Source of the DNA: Owenia fusiformis
Lineage: Eukaryota > Annelida > Polychaeta > Sabellida > Oweniidae
Length of the DNA stretch: 64,000 bases
Direction of reading: 5' to 3'
Assembly: GCA_903813345.2 (NCBI GenBank)
Contig: CAIIXF020000010.1
Span: 34,213,425 to 34,277,424, forward strand
Part shown: piece by piece, positions 54,601-64,000 of the stretch
Layout of the letters: each line of letters starts with the position of its first letter
Position numbering within the stretch: the first letter of the stretch is position 1
Made by a program: the position numbers and the translations under genes
The notes under the pieces: model-generated
The model's database searches: none
Seen by the model: the letters and a program-made list of their open reading frames with translations, nothing else
Told to the model about the DNA's origin: nothing

Positions 54601-57600
54601 ATATACTCGTCACAAACTTGGAAAAAGTTACATATGTGTTTTTGTTATACAAGGGCCGATCAAAAAGTTTCTTACCGTTGGCTCTCAATTTCATAATAAG
54701 AGGAGTTGGAAGCTCAAACTTTAACATGAGACAGGATAGTTAGTTTCCTTGAAACTGTACGAGTTTCATATAAATTGGTTCATTGGTAGTGACACAGAGT
54801 CAGTTCATATTTTCAATGACAAAGTAAGGTGGAGTAGCGTTATAACTATAAAATATCTGCCGAGTTGTGGTTCTGGAAATTTACTGATATCGTCTCAAAC
54901 CTCTCATACGAAGGCCTTAAAAGTGTGTTTTTGGATCGAGTGAACAGATATATGAAGTGCATTGCAACTGGGGTTGAATATTTTGAATGAGAATGAATAT
55001 TAGCAGAAAAACTAATTAAACATGATTAAACTACAGTCTGTTGACAGATGACACTACTTAGTGTTAGAAAATTCCAAAACTGCAACTGAGCACAATTTTT
55101 TATAAAAAACACTGCTCCACCTAATTCAATCATTGAAAATATGAATTGACTCTGTGTCACCACCAATGAACCAATTTAAATGAAACTCAGACAGTCTCAA
55201 GCAAACTTACTACCCTGTCTTATGTAAAAGTTTGGGCATCCAACTCCTCTTATTATAAATTTGAGAGCCAACGGTAAGAAACTTTTTGATCGGCCCTTGT
55301 ATGCTATGTTCTGTATGTAATATTTTGAGTAGAAATTAATCAATCGTCTTCAATTTTTGGGATAATGTGTATTATATGCCTTAAACTATGTGTGAAAAGT
55401 TTCATTAAGTTTACGGTTCATTTACTAAAGTTATTGGAGATTTTTCTTAATAGGAAGACTTTTGATACAGAGTGTACAATACCATATTGATATATTTTCT
55501 ACTTCACAGTTCAAAGTCTCGGAGAAGGTGCCGTCAACTGTACTAGCGACCTTAACGTCAACATCCTTGTTCCTTCCTCAATTATCACAAAAGAAAATCT
55601 CAACACTGATCGACCATTACATGTTGAGGGCAACCCCGAATGTAAGATTACCTACAATGGAGGCCTCGCAGTATTCACTGGAGAGATGTCCCTTACAGAA
55701 TGCTTCGAGCTAACTGTATGTTGATTTGCTGTAGTATTTAAGTATATATTTTCTTGAACATTACTTTATTCTCTGATATCTCGAATTATATCTCTTGTAT
55801 CACAGATATCCAGGAGGACAGCGGTGATAGAAATGTGGCTTTCAACGATTTCATTTAATTTCACTGATAAAGAAGTGTCAATTGTCATGAAAAAATAACA
55901 ATTGCTACAAAGGCATATCAATGATATATAACAATTATTATGATAACATACCAATAAGATATGTACAATGTAAAACCAAATACCTTACAAACACAATAAA
56001 GTGATGAATATGACTTTATTTCAGGAAGATCAAAATAACATTGTTTATGAAGCGAAACTCATTGGTGGTAGTACACCCGCTCAGAATGGAGTCATCATTC
56101 GCAAAAGTCAGTTTGCTTTAGACATCAAGTGTAAATATGACAGATTGGCTGAAATAGGGCCAGCTAGATTCGTCGCCACAAGAGGGTGAGTAGTTCACTG
56201 GAAACATTTTGCCTTAGATATCAAGTGTAAATATGAAATCGAACCAGCTTTTGTAACAACCAGAGGATGAGTTAAATGTGAAAATAATCTGTGCGTAGTA
56301 TAAATGCATATACTCTTTTCAATAATTCATCGTTTTTCAGTAGAAATACATATCAGAAAATCATGTTATGACCATTGGTCCTTTTTCCATATAGCTCTGA
56401 AATCTCGTTAAAGTCTCGTTTTTAAAGAGATTTTAGGAGATCTTCATTTTTAACCATTATAGACTAACATTTTCTTCTATTTGATGGCATATTTGAATTC
56501 TGTGTGTAATTTTCTACCAAAACAATTTTGATTAGCACCATTATTTACCTTTATTCAAATTCTAATGATTTTATAGTTGTCCAAAAAAGGTCGAGCTAAA
56601 TCCCCATTGACACAATGCTGAAAACCTTTAAAAGTTCATTTACTCTCACAAAGATCACAATTTTAATATGAAATCACAATCCACATATCAATGAGATTAT
56701 ATAGTTATATTATTTATTTATTTATTTATTACAGTGTCACCCGTAATTATACTTATATTTCAATCATGTTTTAAGTTGATCCAAATGGAATTACTTCTTA
56801 AATCAAGAAATTAAGTGACTCTGGTAATACATTTACATGTATTCTAGCCCTACCCTAACCCTACCAATACCCATGATGCCATCTATTTTCCATTTATTGG
56901 AAAAGGGGCAATTGGGCAATTTTAAGCATGGTGATCAACTAATTGTATTCAATGACACGATGTGTTGTCTTTTAATTAGGAAAGTGTCGTACAAAGACGA
57001 GGAAATGGGAGAGTTTAAGTTTAGTCTGAAGCTCTATGAAGACTCAAACATCACAAAACTTGTGTCAACTGAGAGAGAGGTAAACATTTATATGAGTATC
57101 CATGATTGCATTATAGTGTGATTAACGACAATATTAGTATTTATGATTACATTATCTATCTTAACATCAGAAAGATATAAAGCTACATATGAGTATTTAT
57201 GATATCATTATTGCTTCTTATATCTCAGATCATTACAATCGCAAATTCCATCATTGGACGACTGTATAAACAATACCTAAAATATTCATGATTCATGTCG
57301 CTATTTACGACACTGATCGGTCTGGTTATTCATAAAAATAGAAAATTGTAAAATGAATATGAATATAAAGTTAATCCCTTCTATTTCAGATTACTACGAC
57401 TGATATGGTATATGCTGATTTGAGAATGACAGAGATTGGTTCTGCTGTTTTGAAAATGGGTATCCAGGACTGCTTTGCCTCCCCTAGTGAAAATAGGGAA
57501 AACGCCATCAACACGTATCCTATCATTGAAGACAAGTATGCAACAATCTATAAAGGACTACATTTGAAACAGACTTACAAATTAATTTCAATTATCTTCA

Positions 57601-59228
57601 TTCAATCCAAATGTCAATGAGGCAATTCTAAATGTCAGATATGATATACAAGTATATACTTGTAACTTTAAACCTATATTACTTTTTATAATTGATATAT
57701 TTTCTATGATTTGATGACGATGTATATTTCTAGTTGTGCTAAGACATTCCAATACAAATGGACATTTTATTTATTGTTTTACACAATTTCTTACGTTTCC
57801 CTTTATACCAGGTGTTTTACTGATGATACCGTCGTCAAGGTAATGTCATCTGACACACGGTATGAATTTGGATTCATGGCCTTCCAGTTCACTGGAGACA
57901 TCAAACAGATCTACCTCCATTGTAAGGCCGCTGTGTGCAAAGCTAATGACAAAACAGGAGCATGTGACCAGCCGAGTAAGGTATGTAGATATATTGAATT
58001 GTACCATATGCTAATCCATATAAAGTAAAATCTGTCGAATCCAAAAAATTACTGGGGCCGGCCAAACGTGTCTGGGTCAGTATAGATGCCCAGAAAAGAT
58101 TTCAATTTTTTAACATGAACGGCCATGGCAGGTAAGAAAAGGTTCACATTGATATGTGTTCAGATTAGAGAGTTGTTAATAAAATACAGGTTCTATTGTA
58201 TGTACTATTGCAAAGAAAACTGTGAAACCCAAAGAACAAACTTTACTTGTAGAAGTGTGAAGGCAAAAAGTTGAAGAGAAGTCTATCAAATACGACAACT
58301 GCTGAAATCTTTGGAAAAAGTCACCTGGTCCATAAAAGAAGCGTCTACGAGGCAGCAGCAACCCAGGGCGTGATAGCACAGGACAGAATGGCTCGGAGCA
58401 TCCCTATAACTAGTGACGCAATCATGTTGGAACAGCCTGAAAGCTCTTTCTCGATTAAAGAGGCTTTTGGTAAGAGCTTAAAATACATGTTTTTACGATT
58501 TTGTGAGCGAAATTATTATTTTTTAGTTCTAACACTATATGAAAGTTAACAAAGAAGTAAACCTAATAGAGGAATTTCTATACAGCTTTCAGATCTCGCA
58601 AATTCTCGTTTTACGTAAGGTTGTAAGAAATTTGTTCATTAAACCTTTAATTTCTTACTTTTCCTTCGTTATAATAGCATATTTGAATTCAGTGACGTTT
58701 TCCATAATAATAACCTTGATTATGTTATTGAAATTATTTTCCTTGACTTTTACAACTTTTCTAAAGAAAAACTTGGGCGAGATCTTCAGGCATACAATGC
58801 TAAATTGCTATAAAACCGTGGTTTATTCGTTTGACAACCAAAATTTTCATTATCAATCGCAATACGTTTATTAACGGGGTCATCCCGTAGTGTGCCATTC
58901 GAGTTTCAGACAGATTCAACAAACACGTTTTGATAAATCATGAAATCAAGTGACTATTGCATGTTCATAACATGAAGGTCAATGGCAGTCAGGTCCAAGC
59001 AGAATAAAGAAATGCAAGAGTGACATCTATTATATCAGCTCTGTAGAAATCTCTTATTCAACATTAATAAACCTATCAGCATTTAAACGTTATTTATTTT
59101 TGTACTACTTTATAGGTAAAACCTCATGGCCCATTGCGCTCATGTGTATGGTAGGCCTCGCTTTGAACATCACCCTTGTTGTGGCTCTAGTGGTGCGTAA
59201 GATCCGCAAGAGGATACCGGCTCCATAA
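51643..59228 (+). CDS. PAN / mucin-like / ZP-domain type I membrane protein, 10 exons, complete
   Basis: Exons: 51643-51691, 52882-53169, 53513-53929, 55510-55715, 56025-56185, 56980-57079, 57390-57535, 57812-57980, 58253-58469, 59116-59228. All have AG/GT borders and phases join to 621 residues. A signal peptide (1-17) precedes a PAN/apple domain (about 18-112) with six Cys. One exon (113-251) is a Thr/Pro-rich stalk with RAPTSTTT repeats and four PKTRLPTAH units. The ZP module (251-515) shows VNC, PEC, TEC and IKC in ZP-N and IQDC, KCF, LHC, VC and GAC in ZP-C. Furin-like KLKRS and VHKRS sites follow, then one membrane helix (about 589-611) and a short basic tail. The order resembles apical matrix proteins such as LET-653 or NompA. 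Polymerising extracellular matrix function is inferred from family knowledge. Confidence 0.92.
54328..55430. mobile_element. palindromic element in intron 3 of ZP gene, split by a nested MITE
   Basis: TTAAGGCATATAATACACCT at about 54350 and AATTGATCAACTTTT words are inverted at 55320-55425 (TATATGCCTTAAAC, GTGAAAAGTTTCATTAAG). The inner element 54650-55299 sits between the two arms. The left arm carries about 190 extra bases. Confidence 0.65.
54650..55299. mobile_element. 650-bp TA-flanked palindromic MITE (mariner-type)
   Basis: CAAGGGCCGATCAAAAAGTT is exactly inverted at the right end, TA lies on both sides, and arms of about 170 bp pair (AGAGGAGTTGGAAGCTCAAA and relatives). CAAGGG-type ends with TA duplication suggest a Tc1/mariner origin. 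There is no transposase. Confidence 0.85.
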
Positions 59229-59504
59229 CACGACATACCTGCTCATGACTAACAATGAATGGAGTCTACTAATCCAGAGAGTCTGTGTGAATAGATGGCG
59301 TGATGCATTGGCAGTACGATTCTTCTCATATTTCCGGAAGTGAATACCATCCAGAATACCATTGGTATTGCACCATTGGTTTTATTGAAAATAATCTGGA
59401 CTCAATGCTTTCGTATAAATCACCTTCGTCAACTATTTGATATTCACACATTTTTAGAACAAAAGTTTTGATTTGAGATTGTCAAATCCATCAGTCTATA
59501 TCTT

Positions 59505-59510
59505 AATAAA
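59505..59510 (+). terminator. polyadenylation signal of the ZP-domain gene
   Basis: AATAAA followed by TGCTGTGTAATCTTTATTGT (GT/T-rich) lies 277 bp after the stop codon. The position and downstream element fit a normal 3' end. Confidence 0.55.
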
Positions 59511-59950
59511 TGCTGTGTAATCTTTATTGTACAAGACCCAAGAAATATATACAGGTATTGCACGAAACAGAATTCAATATTTGTTTTATTATTTCACTCA
59601 TATTACGTGTACATCAAAATCTGAGTAGAAGAAGAAGAAATACATATTACTGTTTAACAATATTCATTTATGAAAGACAACACAATAATATAAGATTTAA
59701 TATAGATAGATATATTAACTACAAGTTTCCCTTATTACAATATAATAATTAAATATATACATTTGGCTTCAACCCAGTCATTCGTTTGCCGAAAACAACG
59801 GCCTTTACCAACTAAAATTATGTGATGTAAAATACACCTTTCTTTCGATTCTTGATGCGTAACTTCAATAGTGAAATTAGTCTAAGTGCTAGATGTCTAA
59901 TACTCGTTTAACTAAATAGCATGAGAGGTGAGCGGCCAATCATGCGATGA
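59511..59950. other. intergenic, nothing recognised
   Basis: No supported gene. Low-complexity AT-rich sequence. Confidence 0.5.
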
Positions 59951-59952
59951 CA

Positions 59953-60194
59953 TAGATAGTTAGCTGCTCTGGGCACTGTACTACCTGTACTAATGGCTTT
60001 TAGAAGAAATTTTGAATAAAAAAGGGTAGCTGCTCGAGGCACTGTACTACCCCTGCCATAGATAGGTAGCTGTTCTGGGCACTGTACTCCCTGCTCAAAT
60101 GGCTTTTGGAAGAAGGGTAGCTGCTCTAGGCACTGTACTACCCACGGGGTGACTTTAAAAGGTAGCTGCTCGGGGAACTGTACTACCTGGAAGT
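59953..60194. repeat. five 27-bp palindromic repeats separated by unequal spacers
   Basis: GGTAGCTGCTCTGGGCACTG followed by TACTACC recurs at about 59957, 60026, 60065, 60115 and 60161 with spacers of different length and sequence. Each unit begins GGTAG and ends CTACC, so each can form a small stem. Spacing of 38-69 bp is irregular, so this is not a simple tandem repeat. Confidence 0.8.
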
Positions 60195-60425
60195 TCAAGT
60201 ATGAATATCACTTACCGGCGAACAGTCAGATAAGGAAACCTTCGATATAACTGAATTCATGTCTTGAAGCACTGATATGAATAAAATATAAGTACATTTG
60301 TAAATGAATGTAAATGAAAGATGGCCAAAAGACCAGTTGTTTGCTGTCAAGTAAACGACTGGGACCCCAAATGTAATTGTTTATTGTGACATTCAGTTTA
60401 TGGTTGTTTTAATTGAATTAATGAA
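60195..60425. other. intergenic spacer
   Basis: Nothing recognised. Confidence 0.5.
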
Positions 60426-60566
60426 GTGTCAATGGGCAATAATAGTACAATAACGTCATTTCTAAGGGCAATAAAGTGAAATAATGGACCGGGGCCGAAG
60501 GCCCAAGGTCCAATATTTCACTATATTGCTAGCAGAAATGACGTTATTAGTATTATTACCACCGTT
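60426..60566. repeat. palindromic element of about 135 bp
   Basis: AATAACGTCATTTCT and AGTGAAATAATGGACC at the left pair with GGTCCAATATTTCACT and AGAAATGACGTTATT at the right, around GGGGCCGAAGGCCC. It can fold into one long hairpin. Confidence 0.8.
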
Positions 60567-61440
60567 AACGACCAGGACTGAAACAGCAAGAAAATCTTAC
60601 GCATTGAACAATATCTAATTTCCCGGGGAAAATTGCCGGTCCAGAATATATTCTAGACCGGTCCATATGGACCACCACTATGAAGTCACACATTTCTCAG
60701 GTCGATATAGTAAAATAAACGCCTTCTAAACTAGCACTAAAACCCCTAGAACTGGCCCGGCAAGGTTGTAATAATGACATTTCTACTCTGATAACAGTAA
60801 CCGGTTTTAATTGCCTGGTACTTGTGCGCTACATTTGACGTCACATTCGTTGAATACCTGTATTTATTCATTTTTAAATACACCTTTCATATCGATAACT
60901 TATACATGGATGGAATACCTTGTGGGATTTTTAGTCACGTGGCACATGATTGACCAATCACAAACTGATCATCACTACAGGGAAATATTAATACTTTAGA
61001 TAAACCTTTTAAAGCCTATATCGCAATTTTTGCTTCAAACATGACAACGTACAGCTAAAGTGTACAACCGTATATTTTGTCATTGTACGTTGTCGATGGT
61101 TAGGCGTGTTTTAATATTGAATTGCCCCACACTTTAAAAATGGATAAGATTGCCAATAATTTACTTTTTATTTGTCCATATTAGTCGGAAGTACGTATAT
61201 TAAGACGCCCCAGAACGCTTCAAATCCATTCTCATTTTTAAATTGTCTCCCCTCACCCCACCCCCCTAAGCTTGTTCGCTTCGCTCACTCGTGGCGTACA
61301 CTAAAAAATAACCTCGCTACAATGTTTTGAAAACTTCCATTGTCTAACCATTGTCCAGTGTCCTTATTTCCTGTTATATGAATGACGTCTTTGTCTTTAT
61401 AATCATAGGTTATAATAATCTTTAATCGCATTCAAAAAGC
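60567..61440. other. intergenic, nothing recognised
   Basis: No supported gene. A GCTTGTTCGCTTCGCTCACT stretch (about 61267) is of a kind often found at MITE ends, but no partner is seen. At 60625-60700 CCGGTCCAGAATATATTC and GACCGGTCCATATGGACC are local inverted words. Confidence 0.4.
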
Positions 61441-61449
61441 GTATCAAGG

Positions 61450-61822
61450 ACTTGCCTTGTATTCGCAAATGCAACTAACGCCTGTCGGCTACCGGATTAA
61501 CCTACTATTTTATGACAAACTCATTTAAATATGAATGGAATATTGGCAAGTTCTATTCATAATTAAATGAGTTATCCAAACAATAGTACACGGGGGTAAA
61601 GCAGACCCGATGATGCAATGAGCTTGCTCGGCGGTATCATGACTGTGTAACGGGTCTTAATGTATAAGTGTGCTCGGCGGTAGGTTCAACCAACGCGGAT
61701 CCTCAAAGCATGTGCTCATGGTATATTCGTGTTTTAACACCCGTGATAGTAGGTCAATCCGATAGCCGACAGGCGTTAGTTTACATTTATTCGCGAATAT
61801 CGAATACAAGCTATTAGTCCTG
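61450..61822. repeat. inverted repeat of about 370 bp
   Basis: CTTGTATTCGCAAATGCAAC and CGCCTGTCGGCTACCGGATT at the left are inverted at 61745-61815 as CAATCCGATAGCCGACAGGC and CGAATATCGAATACAAG. CTCGGCGGTA is repeated at 61628 and 61673. A MITE is likely. Confidence 0.65.
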
Positions 61823-62148
61823 TTAATAGGGCAAACCTGGGTCAAACGAATGAGGTTATTTGTTCTAAAGTTAAAATACACAACTGGAAAGGTAAGAATA
61901 TCAACTTTAAGAATCTGGCCACTGTCTGGAGGTTTGCTAGTTACAAACTTGAAATGATAACCCTATCATCCCCAAGGGGTCATTTTGAGTAAATTGAAGA
62001 TCATTGTCATTTATTCAGACATTAGTAACGTAAATGATACAGCCATACATTGACAGTAATCGAGGTATTTAATGAGTGACCGCAATAGTACGACATAATA
62101 TATTAGATATCGCCAGTCAACGCAATTCAGTCTGTAGTGAACGCGACA
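61823..62148. other. 5' flank of GPCR gene
   Basis: No coding feature. The promoter is presumably here, but no core element can be assigned. Confidence 0.4.
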
Positions 62149-63865
62149 ATGGAGCTCAACGGTACATTTAACGTGTCAGTAGATCTTGAGAAAGCATTTA
62201 ATTTCACGGAATGTTCAAATGTGACAATCGAATGCCACGAGGAACAAGCTAAAGGCATGTTAGGAATTTTTCTGATCCAATCAACGGTAGCAATGGCGAT
62301 TATAATTGCAAACTTACTCATCATAATTGCGATTTGGAAATCGCCCGAGTTAAATACAGTTTCAGATTACTTTAAAGGACACCTTGCCCTCACTGATATA
62401 TTGTTCGGGGTATTTGTGCTGATTAGATGTATACTTGATCTTAGCGGACAACAACAGAGCAAATATATGTGTTTGTTTTTGTTGTATTTCGTCTTAACAG
62501 CCGGAGGATGTACGATGACTGGAGTTCTGCTACTTTGGACAGAGATGTTCATTGCCGTCAGGTGAATGTTTTAGATTTTTTAATTAGATTTGATTAAATT
62601 CAGGTCATATAATTCACAATTTGATCAATCATATTTATTAGTTAGTTTGCTATTATATTTATCTATTTCACTATTGAAAAAGTAATACATACATTTTGTT
62701 CTTTAACGATGCACGCACGAGAGTTTGCCCGCTGCTTTAAGACTGCAGCCACTGAACCAGGAAATATGATTGTGTTTCGAAGTATTTCTCTACCCTACTA
62801 ATGAAGAAAGAAAAAATGAACTCAATATTGGTTTAGAACGTATTTTCAAAGATAGAGCGATTTCTATCAGGTGCATTTTTGAACACTGTCCTTCAAAACA
62901 TTTAAATGGTGCTTTTCAGGTACACCATGATCACGAACACGGTCTTTAAACATAAATTTGCACGTAAAGTAATCTTGGGAGTCTGGCTTTTCTGGGGACT
63001 ATATACTCTACTCATCTTCGTCCACCCCAATGATTTGGAAGTGAGGACTTGTAACCTTGCAAACGGGTTGATACGTCGATACTTTGTCATCACGTCGATT
63101 GTTTCATTCTACACACATGTTATAATCCTGATAGCTCTCCAGGCAGCCACATTATACTCAATGGTGAAACACGTGAATAAGCTGAAACAGACTGGTGTGG
63201 TTACAGCTAGGGCGTCAAACGTCAAAGATATGATTACATCGAGATTTAAAATCGAACCAACGAGTTTATCTGTGATGACAAGGAGAAGTACGACAGTTCG
63301 GCAGAATGCTGACGAAGGACCCCTCGGTTCGGCACCTATTAGCACACGACACCAAAGTTCGGCAACTATTTTCACACAGACTAAACCTGGTTGTTCCTCT
63401 GAGATCACGCCTGTTGAGGCGTCAACTGATATTATCCTGCTGAAGAATGACGTCCTCTCTAGCAAAAATAAAGCCGATGGGTCAGAAGATATGAGCACAT
63501 TAAAAGTACCAATCGTAAGCAGACCACAAACGTGTGGCTTCAAATCTGGAATGGCCACCACCAACGACAGAAACAACCAACGCAACATATATCGAAATTG
63601 GATCAAACGCATATCCTCCCTCATTAAAATGATAACCGTTATGCTCATTTCGTTCATTGTATGCTATTTACCACTTTTTACAGTCACTGTGGCTCAATTT
63701 TTTGATGTCAATACCTCTTCCAGTATCACGATGATAACTGCCATTTTATTTATGACAAACTCCTTAACAAATATCGTTATCTATCCTACCTTAAGTAAAA
63801 AATACAGGATAGCGTTAAAACGTCTCTTAACTTGCAAATGTGGACGCGTAACACAAACCCCTTAA
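62149..63865 (+). CDS. class A (rhodopsin-family) GPCR, two exons, complete
   Basis: Exons 62149-62561 and 62920-63865 join in phase 2 within the Arg codon of the DRY-position motif, a known ancient intron site in this family, giving 452 residues. The ATG at 62149 precedes an N-terminus with four N-glycosylation sequons (Asn4, 8, 18, 24). TM1 has IIIANLLIIIAIW, TM2 HLALTDILFG, and Cys108 with the ECL2 Cys (RTCNLA) can form the usual disulphide. TM4 has WLFWGLY and TM6 has CYLPLF. The third intracellular loop is long (about 140 residues, Ser/Thr-rich). Unusual: VRY instead of DRY (Val137-Arg138-Tyr139) and NIVIY instead of NPxxY. The tail has CKC for possible palmitoylation. No ligand can be assigned; an orphan or amine/peptide-like receptor is possible. 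Confidence 0.88.
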
Positions 63866-64000
63866 TCCATTACACCCAGCTAATCCACCAAAAACGGAAG
63901 CTCCCCCCCCCTGGCCAGATATTCTTTCAAAATCATGCAGTTTTTCACCATTCTGAGAATTTTTCGCATGATTTTTAGCCAAAATTGTGAAAAAGCTCCC
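63866..64000. other. 3' flank of GPCR gene
   Basis: Sequence after the stop codon up to the window edge includes a short poly-C run at about 63902. Near the end, GAATTTTTCGCATGATTTTT is partly inverted relative to AAAATCATGCAGTTTTTCAC. No polyadenylation signal is visible before the edge. Confidence 0.4.

Noticed and set aside
59953-60194. CRISPR array
   Set aside because: Repeats are imperfect, spacers uneven and the genome is clearly an animal's.

Overview
The window is AT-rich animal DNA. Genes are split into short exons by GT-AG introns, with many tandem arrays, inverted-repeat transposable elements and large palindromes between them. There are no bacterial-style operons. Gene content (ShK-domain trypsin-fold protease, PAN/mucin/ZP membrane protein, class A GPCRs, vesicular-type zinc transporter) and repeat style ((GACG)n tails, arrays rich in ATGGCGGCC-type motifs) suggest a lophotrochozoan, most likely a bivalve or other mollusc. 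That assignment is inference.

Four genes can be reconstructed or recognised. (1) Minus strand, 16786 to 7403: a complete 9-exon SLC30/ZnT zinc transporter of the ZnT2/3/8 type, 378 residues. (2) Minus strand, about 25007 to 22436: a class A GPCR whose N-terminus is a 20-residue, two-sequon repeat. It is broken by a stop, a frameshift and an inserted element. (3) Plus strand, 44062 to 49554: a complete 9-exon secreted serine protease with three ShKT domains, 408 residues. Its eighth exon is partly triplicated in tandem. (4) Plus strand, 51643 to 59228: a complete 10-exon type I membrane protein with PAN, Thr-rich mucin-like and ZP domains, 621 residues. A fifth gene, a two-exon class A GPCR of 452 residues, lies at 62149-63865. 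All splice phases of genes 1, 3, 4 and 5 join in frame.

Layout: 1-7400 is a field of short tandem arrays and a 600-bp dimeric repeat. 7403-16786 is the zinc transporter, whose last intron is nearly all a 36-bp array and whose first exon lies inside a TA-flanked unit with perfect 26-bp inverted ends. 18.4-22.4 kb holds foldback elements. 22.4-25 kb holds the decaying GPCR. 26-36 kb is dominated by nested inverted-repeat elements, including a 4.1-kb palindrome (30691-34764). 36.5-43.4 kb holds satellite-like arrays and a TIR element. 44-59 kb holds the protease and ZP genes. 59.2-62.1 kb is intergenic with short palindromic repeats, and the last GPCR closes the window.

The genes do not form an evident pathway. 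The main theme is how repeats reshape introns and exons: arrays abutting splice acceptors, an exon triplication next to a minisatellite, elements inserted into genes, and a first exon enclosed by transposon ends.
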